Below, one piece after another: positions 1 through 5,462 of a DNA stretch of 13,282 nucleotides (position 1 is its first letter; every line of letters begins with the position of its first letter). The notes beneath the pieces were generated by a model, which searched no databases, was not told the origin of the DNA, and saw only the letters and a program-made list of their open reading frames with translations. The stretch spans positions 1 to 13,282 of the forward strand of contig DAHVOF010000205.1 of assembly GCA_027318945.1 (NCBI GenBank), written 5' to 3'. A program made the position numbers and the translations under genes. The DNA is from Actinomycetota bacterium (GTDB lineage Bacteria; Actinomycetota; Acidimicrobiia; Acidimicrobiales; Acidimicrobiaceae).

Positions 1-198
1 ACAAAATCATCAACTTGTAAAGCACTATTTCTTGACTTTTTAAGTAAAAATTAATGTCAAATTTAATATTTCTATTTTTTTTGAAAAAGTGCACCCTCAC
101 CAGCAGACGTCTTCCAACAATAGACAGCTTCGCCCGTGCGACTTTCGACAAAGATGCCCAAATCAGCGACCCCAAAGTGATCGTTCGAGATTTGACAG
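1..198. other. AT-rich intergenic stretch, no supported gene
   Basis: Bases 1-90 are strikingly AT-rich compared with the rest of the window; from about 91 the composition returns to normal. The AT-rich part contains an inverted repeat, TTGAC at 32-36 with GTCAA at 56-60, enclosing T5 and A5 runs, and a T8 run near 75-82. A forward reading frame (54-317) and an edge-running reverse frame (from 211 down to 1) are open, but neither has a ribosome binding site or recognisable protein features, and both cross the abrupt composition change. I therefore call no gene here. The region is probably the upstream spacer of the sigma factor gene plus the end of something lying to the left. Confidence 0.5.
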
Positions 199-226
199 CT
201 GACAGCCGCATGAACTGTGCTGTAAT
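199..226 (+). promoter_or_regulatory. Candidate promoter for the sigma factor operon
   Basis: CTGACA at 199-204 matches the -35 consensus at five of six bases. After a 16-base spacer comes TGTAAT at 221-226, also five of six, directly preceded by TGC at 218-220, which makes an extended -10. Transcription would begin near 233, leaving a short leader of about 17 bases before the ATG at 250. A second TTGACA overlaps just upstream at 192-197 but is 23 bases from the -10, too far to pair with it. An ECF-like alternative (GAAC at 212-215, CGATA at 234-238) is listed as a finding. This is pattern matching only. Confidence 0.4.
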
Positions 227-249
227 TTCATTACGATACCCAAGTCGAA

Positions 250-867
250 ATGCCACAGTTTTCGATGGCGCAAAAAAGGCCAAACTTCCTCAAGGAGCAG
301 GTAACTATAGAACCTGATTTAGAGAACGCGATCCGGGGAGCAAAACGGGGTGAGGAATCCGCAATAGTCGTGCTATTCCGCTGCTACAACCCCCCGCTTC
401 TTCGCTATCTGCGCCATCAGATACCTGCAGATTACGAAGATGTGGCTTCAGAAACATGGGCCGCCATAGCCAAGGGAATAAAGGACTTCAGCGGGGGGCC
501 CCAAGAGTTGCGAGCCTGGATCTTTGGAATTGCGAGAAAAAAGATCGCGGACCAATTCAGGATCCATGGAAAATCTAGATTGGCCGTCCAGCGGGAGCGC
601 ATACATATCGACGGAATAAGCCGGGACCTGTCCGACCCTACTGCCACCCCTGCAGTAGCGAACCTATCAGCCGAAGAGGCTATCGAGACTCTTCTAAGCA
701 GCCTTCCGCCACATCACGCTGAGGTCATTTTGCTGCGAGTGGTAGCAGATCTAAGTGTCGAAGACGTCGCGAATCTCATGGGAAAGAGTCAGGAAGCGAT
801 CCGTGTCATACAGCATCGCGCCATAAATACCTTGGTGAAGAAATTTCATAGAAATGTTGTAACGTAG
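250..867 (+). CDS. ECF-type RNA polymerase sigma factor
   Basis: This 205-residue protein has the two-domain form of an extracytoplasmic-function sigma factor, which directs RNA polymerase to a small alternative regulon. Region 2 spans about residues 37-104, with the promoter-melting and core-binding segment YEDVASETW (62-70) and WIFGIARKKIADQFR (90-104). Region 4 spans about 143-197, with a helix-turn-helix around LSVEDVANLMGKS (168-180) for -35 recognition. Regions 1.1 and 3 are absent, as expected for the family. The linker (105-142) is somewhat long. It overlaps the next gene by one base (TAGTG), suggesting coupling to a membrane partner. The start is uncertain: neither the ATG at 250 nor the one at 265 has a good ribosome binding site, while a clear AAGGAG lies inside the frame at 292-297, followed only by an ATA codon (307). 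The target genes cannot be read from this window. Confidence 0.88.
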   Translation: MPQFSMAQKRPNFLKEQVTIEPDLENAIRGAKRGEESAIVVLFRCYNPPLLRYLRHQIPADYEDVASETWAAIAKGIKDFSGGPQELRAWIFGIARKKIADQFRIHGKSRLAVQRERIHIDGISRDLSDPTATPAVANLSAEEAIETLLSSLPPHHAEVILLRVVADLSVEDVANLMGKSQEAIRVIQHRAINTLVKKFHRNVVT

Positions 868-1952
868 TGGACGAATTTAGCGATATCAACTTTGACATGG
901 GCGAGGAACCACTCTCAGACGAAGAGATCGAAGCACTCATAAAAGGCAAGGTTGATCCAAGCTTCACCTTCGGTGCGGTGTCTCACATCGCCGAACTTAT
1001 TAGCGCGGCCAAAATGCCCGCTACGGACGAGGAGCTTGCTACACAAGAAGCTGTCGTCAACTCATTCCGCCTAGCTGCTGGACCCCATTCAGTTCGCAAT
1101 ATCCGATATGAGAAAAAGCAAAAGGTCCACAGCGGCTTGCTTGCGGCAAAAATAGCAGGAGTTTTAATGGCTGCGACTGCCCTGACCGGCACCGCTGTCG
1201 CAGCCTACCACGGCGACCTTCCCGGCACATTCCAGACAACCGTGTCAAATGGGCTGGCACATGTCGGAATCTCGGTTCCCGACACACACGCGTCTTCGGG
1301 TCCGCCATCAACTTCGAACCAGCTGCCCCCGCTGAGCGGACAGAGCAAAAATTTATCGAGCGGCACTGTTGAAACGACAACTACGCGAGGGGTGGGCGGG
1401 GGAATCGCAAACGGTGCAGACCAAGGATTGGCGAACCAAGACAGCGTGTACGGGTTGTGCGTCGCCTACCAGAACGCCACCGGCGGCGTCTCATCGTTTC
1501 CATCCGCCACATCGACTTCGAGCACCGCGACTACAACTTCTACGACGCAAGTTAGTGGAACCACTGCGGCTGGAGGAGGCGCAATATCGCAGGTATCTTC
1601 GGCGACAGCCTTCCAGAGGCTTGAGGCGCTGGCTACACAAAATGGTGAATCAGTTTCACAGCTATGCAACAACGCACCTCAACCTGGTAAGCAGGGCCCT
1701 GCGAAGAGCGATCGCTCAGGCACCAGCCGCGACAAGCACCCGAACTCCTCCAACACCTCCGGAGAAGCACCGCCCTACATTTCCACGACAACTACAACGG
1801 CGTCAAACGGCAGTTACAGCGTTCAAGGAAGCAGGGCGGCGGACAGATCACAAAGTTCTTTCAACGGAAACCCTTTCAGCCAGCTGTTCAAAGGGGGAGA
1901 AGTTTATGGCAATGGAAGGAGCAGTCTGAATCTAAGTCGCTGGAGTCATTAG
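867..1952 (+). CDS. Single-pass membrane protein, probable anti-sigma factor
   Basis: This 361-residue protein starts with GTG sharing its first base with the sigma gene's stop. The layout is an acidic cytoplasmic N-terminus (1-88), a basic stretch (RYEKKQKVH, 80-88), one hydrophobic segment (about 90-113) and a long outer part rich in Ser, Thr, Gly and Pro. Just after the membrane is LPGTFQTTVSNGLAHVGISVP-like sequence (118-138), which I recall from membrane partners of actinobacterial sigma factors. Further out, YGLCVAY (195-201) and SQLCNNA (264-270) place a cysteine pair (198, 267) around AFQRLEALA (248-256); a Ser/Thr tract separates these halves. Role inferred from position and topology: it would hold the sigma factor at the membrane until a signal arrives. 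No zinc-binding HxxxCxxC is present; the N-terminal domain has no cysteine at all. An outer sensory or wall-associated role is possible. The low-complexity tail probably spans the cell wall. Confidence 0.7.
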   Translation: MDEFSDINFDMGEEPLSDEEIEALIKGKVDPSFTFGAVSHIAELISAAKMPATDEELATQEAVVNSFRLAAGPHSVRNIRYEKKQKVHSGLLAAKIAGVLMAATALTGTAVAAYHGDLPGTFQTTVSNGLAHVGISVPDTHASSGPPSTSNQLPPLSGQSKNLSSGTVETTTTRGVGGGIANGADQGLANQDSVYGLCVAYQNATGGVSSFPSATSTSSTATTTSTTQVSGTTAAGGGAISQVSSATAFQRLEALATQNGESVSQLCNNAPQPGKQGPAKSDRSGTSRDKHPNSSNTSGEAPPYISTTTTTASNGSYSVQGSRAADRSQSSFNGNPFSQLFKGGEVYGNGRSSLNLSRWSH

Positions 1953-1984
1953 CTCCGTAGCACAAGTTCCCCGACTAACAGATT

Positions 1985-2029
1985 GGGCCGGACAGCCTTT
2001 ACCCGCCAAAGACCGTCCGGCCCTTTCTC
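1985..2029 (+). terminator. Intrinsic terminator between convergent genes
   Basis: GGGCCGGAC at 1985-1993 pairs perfectly with GTCCGGCCC at 2015-2023, giving a 9-base stem with six or more GC pairs and a 21-base loop, followed by TTTCTC. It lies 33 bases after the stop of the membrane protein gene and 22 bases beyond the end of prmC on the other strand. The T-rich tail is on the plus strand, so it mainly serves the sigma operon; the reverse direction has no clear T run, although the stem could still help terminate the long minus-strand unit. Confidence 0.8.
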
Positions 2030-2050
2030 GTGAAAATGCCCAGCATGATC

Positions 2051-2863
2051 TCACAGCACCAGCCGGGCGAATCGATTCCTTCCTGCAAGATCGCAATGTA
2101 TTTCAACACGAGTAAACCCGCTCTTCAAAGCTAAATCGGAAACCAATTCACCGTGATTTTCGTTGATCTCCAGAAAAACTTGCGCACCTTCCCCAACGAG
2201 CCTGGCCGGAGCATCCCTGATCATTCGTCGAATAACCAAAAGCCCATCCGCCCCGCCAAATAGCGCTTCAGGAGGCTCGTGGTCCACAACCCTCGAATCG
2301 AGTAGAGCTGAACTCGAAATGTACGGGGGATTAGATACGATCAAATCAAAGAGCATGGACTCCGGCACTTCGTCGAAAAGGTCTGAACGCAGCATGACCA
2401 CCTCACTGACCAGGCCGAGCTGTGCTTCCATGTTCTCCCGCGCAAGTTCAAGTGCTAAAGCTGATAGTTCCGTGGCTATTATTTTCAAACCTGCCACCTC
2501 AGAACCAAGCGCCAACGAAATGGCACCAGTACCTGTTCCAATCTCCAAAATCTTTACAATCTCTGGGTGCGCGCTAATTTCGGCTTTGACCAGGTCCACG
2601 AGCTGTTCTGTCTCGGGCCTGGGAATCAGCGCACGCGTATCGCATTTAAGCTCGAGCGATCGAAAGCTCCAGTGCCCAAAAACGTACTGGATCGGCTCTC
2701 CTCTTAGATATCGATCCACCATCTCCAAGGCGTAAATTTCCGAATCAGCCCTTATGCGGTTGCGAAAAGCCTCGTCAACTATCCACTTTGCCAGCTGGTG
2801 ATCACCCAGTTTTTGCGAAATACGCGCAAGGAGTTCCGAATCAGCTACTGAGCCAGCCGCCAT
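2051..2863 (-). CDS. prmC: Release factor glutamine methyltransferase PrmC
   Basis: PrmC transfers a methyl group from S-adenosylmethionine to the glutamine of the GGQ motif in release factors 1 and 2, raising the efficiency of peptide release. The 270-residue product shows the full family plan: an N-terminal helical substrate-binding domain containing GEPIQYVFGHWSF (about 56-68) and LIPRPETE (79-86), then a Rossmann methyltransferase fold with the SAM-binding EIGTGTG (107-113), the catalytic NPPY (178-181) and EPPEALFGG (196-204). I chose the ATG at 2863, whose first base is the last base of the prfA stop (TGATG); a TTG one codon earlier is also open. Translation is therefore probably coupled to prfA, its substrate's gene. 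It is the last gene of the minus-strand cluster. Confidence 0.96.
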   Translation of the reverse strand: MAAGSVADSELLARISQKLGDHQLAKWIVDEAFRNRIRADSEIYALEMVDRYLRGEPIQYVFGHWSFRSLELKCDTRALIPRPETEQLVDLVKAEISAHPEIVKILEIGTGTGAISLALGSEVAGLKIIATELSALALELARENMEAQLGLVSEVVMLRSDLFDEVPESMLFDLIVSNPPYISSSALLDSRVVDHEPPEALFGGADGLLVIRRMIRDAPARLVGEGAQVFLEINENHGELVSDLALKSGFTRVEIHCDLAGRNRFARLVL

Positions 2864-3933
2864 CAACTCGCGCCGGTGCCTTCCAGCTGACGTGTCCGCT
2901 CGTCCATTAGAAGAGCGTCCGTCAGCTCCTCCAACTCGCCCATAAGAATCCTGTCCAATCGATAGAGGGTCAACCCGATGCGGTGATCAGTCACCCTGTT
3001 TTCCTTGAAGTTATATGTTCTTATCTTCTCTGACCGGCCGCCACCTCCTATCTGGGACTTTCGTGCCTGAGACAACTCAGCGGACTGCTTATCCTGCTCG
3101 AGTTTTAGAAGCCTGGCCCGCAAGACCTGCAACGCCTTCGCGCGGTTCTGGATCTGGCTCTTCTCGTCCTGCATCGCTACGACCAGTCCCGTCGGAAGGT
3201 GCGTTATCCTAACCGCTGAATCGGTAGTGTTGACTGACTGACCACCGGGTCCGGTCGACCGATAGACATCGATTTTCAGATCACCCGGATCAATTTGGAC
3301 ATCCACTTCTTCTGCTTCCGGCAAGATTGTCACGGTTGCCGAGGACGTATGAATCCTGCCCTGGGATTCCGTGATAGGAACCCGCTGCACCCGGTGAGGA
3401 CCTCCCTCGTGCTTGAGCTTCCTCCAGGCGTCTTCACCCTTGACTATGAACGCAACGTCACTGAAACCGCCGCGCTCCGAAATATCGGCCCCGAGAACCT
3501 CCGACTTCCAGCCTTGCCTCTCGGCGTAACGCGAATACATTTCGAAAAGATCTTTAGCGAACAGGTTCGCCTCTTCTCCGCCCTCAGCTCCGCGAATTTC
3601 GACTATCACATTCCTGCCATCGTTCTCGTCCCTTGGCAACAGGGCGATCTCCAAAGTCTTCTGGAGATCATGCAGCTTCTCCTCAGCGTCTTCCAACTCT
3701 TGCCGCAGGAGTTCACGATCCTCACCAGAAGACTCAGACATCATCTCCTTCAAGGTGTCGACGTCACTCTGACCCACCTGGTACGCCCTGAAGGCGGCCA
3801 CCACTGATTCGAGCTCCTTGTGCTTTCGGCTAACATCTCTCAGCCTTCGTTGATCGGAATAAATCGACGGATCCGCTAGCTCCTCAGTCACGGATTCGTA
3901 TTCCTTTGTAATTTCAGAAAGTCGCTCAAACAT
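2863..3933 (-). CDS. prfA: Peptide chain release factor 1 (RF1)
   Basis: RF1 reads UAA and UAG stop codons in the ribosomal A site and triggers hydrolysis of peptidyl-tRNA. At 356 residues it has the usual length. Visible features are a coiled N-terminal domain (about 1-100), the EIRGAEGGEEANLFA segment (112-126), the stop-codon-reading P-x-T tripeptide as PIT (186-188) inside RVPITESQGRIHTS, and the catalytic GGQ (230-232) in STGPGGQSVN. PxT in place of SPF identifies RF1, not RF2. The frame is open 14 codons further upstream to 3975, but that would overlap the preceding gene. The ATG at 3933, with GACGAG just before it and product MFERL, fits the family and leaves a 17-base gap after the unknown gene. 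The glutamine of GGQ is the target of PrmC, encoded next. Confidence 0.97.
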   Translation of the reverse strand: MFERLSEITKEYESVTEELADPSIYSDQRRLRDVSRKHKELESVVAAFRAYQVGQSDVDTLKEMMSESSGEDRELLRQELEDAEEKLHDLQKTLEIALLPRDENDGRNVIVEIRGAEGGEEANLFAKDLFEMYSRYAERQGWKSEVLGADISERGGFSDVAFIVKGEDAWRKLKHEGGPHRVQRVPITESQGRIHTSSATVTILPEAEEVDVQIDPGDLKIDVYRSTGPGGQSVNTTDSAVRITHLPTGLVVAMQDEKSQIQNRAKALQVLRARLLKLEQDKQSAELSQARKSQIGGGGRSEKIRTYNFKENRVTDHRIGLTLYRLDRILMGELEELTDALLMDERTRQLEGTGAS

Positions 3934-3950
3934 ATCTCGTCGCCAATCAC

Positions 3951-5069
3951 CTAACCATGCACAATCGTTTTCCATGCCGGCAAGAGCGAGACACTGCGTA
4001 TACGAAAACTTGCCAGACTTGTCATACGGTCTATAGATGGAATTTTATTCCGCTCTTCGAGAACCAGAATGGATCCTCCTATCTTCCTTCCGGACGACTC
4101 CGCAGCCCGGATAACCTCGTACAGCTTTGCTGCAGCTCCAAGATCTACAGCTGACGAAATGCCGACCACATACTCAATTCCGGCGCCATCACTGGCCAAG
4201 GCAAAGGAAAATCCATCCTCTTCGAAACTTGAATCATAGCCTCGGTACATCGGGGCTTCTCCATCTTCAGGCCCAGACAATCTCTTCAGTGACCAGAGCC
4301 CGCCCGTGGGCCAACCGCCTTCGCGAACCAGCTCTACGGGCGTCAGCTTATCCATCCCGATAATCGCCGGATCGTCCTGAATCACCAGCCTCATCCATCT
4401 GGAAAGCGATAGACGTGCAAGAGGGTGAAACCGGGAAAAGCCCAAACGGTAGCGATTGACAACATCGAGAGTCTCGGCAAGTTTTTCCTCAGGCTCCGGG
4501 GACTCAGAAAGCAAGGCCTTGGCCATCCGATCATTCCATCCAACGCCTACCTCCAACTCGAGTCGCCCGCCAACGTCTTTGGAGCGGGCCACTTCAAGCC
4601 CAAGATGCGTAACTATCATTCGATTTCGAAGAAAAAGTACTTCGCATCCGCAGCCAAGTGCCAGCTCGACAATCTCCGACGCGCCTTCCAGCTCAAGAAA
4701 CTCCGCCATCGCTGATTCATCCTGGATCAATACCTCAAGATTTGAGCTGGCGGCAACTGGCCGCAATGCGTTCGCCTCCACCGACAGAACTTCAATTTCG
4801 ATATTAAAACCCTGCCCTTGAAGACTAAGCACGCTCGAAACCTCTGCGGCAGGATATGACTGGGTCTCGGAATTAAGCGCAGGAGGCATATACAGTACCA
4901 AACGGCCGGCACCGCTTTTTGACGCAAAAGCGACATGTGTTCCGATGTCAGCTGATGCCAAGGAACCTATAAATACATGCGCAACTCCGTTGACCACAGA
5001 TCCCGAAAATGTGGGAAATTCGAGGATCTTCACTCCGGCCATGTCGATAGTACTGTCGAATCTCGACAT
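3951..5069 (-). CDS. Conserved-looking protein of unknown function
   Basis: I do not recognise this gene's family with confidence. From the ATG at 5069 it encodes 372 residues. It looks like a soluble, two-part protein: no signal peptide and no long hydrophobic segment. The first half is rich in short beta-type stretches and contains a GCGC cluster (139-142) followed by LRNRMIVTHLGLEVARS (147-163). The middle has GVGWNDRMAKAL (175-186) and FHPLARLSLSRWMR (214-227), which look like helical, conserved-type motifs. The C-terminal third has alternating hydrophobic strands. I have an impression of similar proteins between rpmE and prfA in other acidimicrobial genomes, but this is recollection. The start is unclear: TTG at 5141, ATG at 5069 and ATG at 5042 are all possible, none with a well-placed ribosome binding site. 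It sits in line with rpmE and prfA, so it is probably co-transcribed with them. Confidence 0.75.
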   Translation of the reverse strand: MSRFDSTIDMAGVKILEFPTFSGSVVNGVAHVFIGSLASADIGTHVAFASKSGAGRLVLYMPPALNSETQSYPAAEVSSVLSLQGQGFNIEIEVLSVEANALRPVAASSNLEVLIQDESAMAEFLELEGASEIVELALGCGCEVLFLRNRMIVTHLGLEVARSKDVGGRLELEVGVGWNDRMAKALLSESPEPEEKLAETLDVVNRYRLGFSRFHPLARLSLSRWMRLVIQDDPAIIGMDKLTPVELVREGGWPTGGLWSLKRLSGPEDGEAPMYRGYDSSFEEDGFSFALASDGAGIEYVVGISSAVDLGAAAKLYEVIRAAESSGRKIGGSILVLEERNKIPSIDRMTSLASFRIRSVSLLPAWKTIVHG

Positions 5070-5173
5070 ACATGAACGAAGGGCTCCCGACCAAAGGGAA
5101 CCCTTCTCAGATCCATTAATCTCTTGCAAAGCGGTTACCAAACCTGTAAAGGTCCCACTCTATCGCGGGATAG

Positions 5174-5389
5174 CTATCTCTTCGAGGCCCTTCTGTCTCC
5201 GTAGCGACGCTGGAATCGCTCGACGCGGCCGCCGGTGTCCACAAGCTTCTGCTTTCCAGTGTAGAAGGGGTGGCACTCGCTGCAAAGCTCGACGTGCAGC
5301 TCTGATTTGGTGGACTTGGTCACGAACGTGTTGCCACATGAGCAATGCACAGTTGCGACCCCATATTTTGGGTGAATGTCAGACTTCAT
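5174..5389 (-). CDS. rpmE: 50S ribosomal protein L31, zinc-binding form
   Basis: L31 is a small protein of the large ribosomal subunit that bridges to the 30S head. The 71-residue product begins MKSDIHPKY and carries cysteines at 16, 18, 36 and 39 (CSC and CSEC), the set that binds zinc in the C+ form; the zinc-free paralogue lacks these. HPFYTGKQKLVDTGGRVERF (40-59) is typical of the family's C-terminal half. The start is supported by AGGATGG at 5397-5403, seven bases before the ATG. It follows rho by 73 bases, with a strong hairpin in between, and is followed by the unknown gene. In several actinobacteria zinc limitation replaces C+ ribosomal proteins with C- copies; no such copy or zinc regulator site is visible here. 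Confidence 0.97.
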   Translation of the reverse strand: MKSDIHPKYGVATVHCSCGNTFVTKSTKSELHVELCSECHPFYTGKQKLVDTGGRVERFQRRYGDRRASKR

Positions 5390-5410
5390 AGCTTTACCAT
5401 CCTAGCGGCC

Positions 5411-5445
5411 AAGCTCGGCTCCACCTACGCCAGGGGGCCGAGCTT
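5411..5445 (-). promoter_or_regulatory. Strong hairpin in the rho-rpmE spacer
   Basis: AAGCTCGGC at 5411-5419 is perfectly complementary to GCCGAGCTT at 5437-5445; three further pairs (one a G-U) extend the stem to 12 with an 11-base loop. On the minus strand it is not followed by a T run but by the rpmE ribosome binding site about 8 bases later. It is therefore not a standard intrinsic terminator. It may be an RNA-processing or stabilising hairpin, a partial attenuator setting the rho to rpmE ratio, or an L31 autoregulatory site. The structure is seen directly; the role is inference. Confidence 0.55.
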
Positions 5446-5462
5446 CGAGTTGACTCGTCAAT

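Noticed and set aside
1..211. Reverse frame running off the left edge from an ATG at 211
   Set aside because: Open for about 70 codons, but its composition changes abruptly in the AT-rich part, giving Lys/Asn/Ile/Phe-rich sequence; no ribosome binding site and no motif. Needs the sequence to the left to judge.
54..317. Forward frame of 87 codons before the sigma gene
   Set aside because: No ribosome binding site, overlaps the better-supported sigma frame and promoter, starts inside the AT-rich island and shows no recognisable protein features.
1500..1800. Short Ser/Thr codon repeats resembling a tandem repeat or CRISPR-like array
   Set aside because: The repetition is irregular and in frame with the coding sequence, reflecting low-complexity protein; there are no constant repeats and spacers.
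1369..1929. 186-codon forward frame inside the membrane protein gene
   Set aside because: It is an alternate-frame shadow of a low-complexity Ser/Thr-rich gene; its Arg/Pro/His-rich product is typical of such shadows.
2163..2735. 190-codon forward frame opposite prmC
   Set aside because: Antisense to a clearly recognised gene with catalytic motifs; Ser-rich shadow.
3295..3807. 170-codon forward frame opposite prfA
   Set aside because: Antisense shadow of RF1, no motif of its own.
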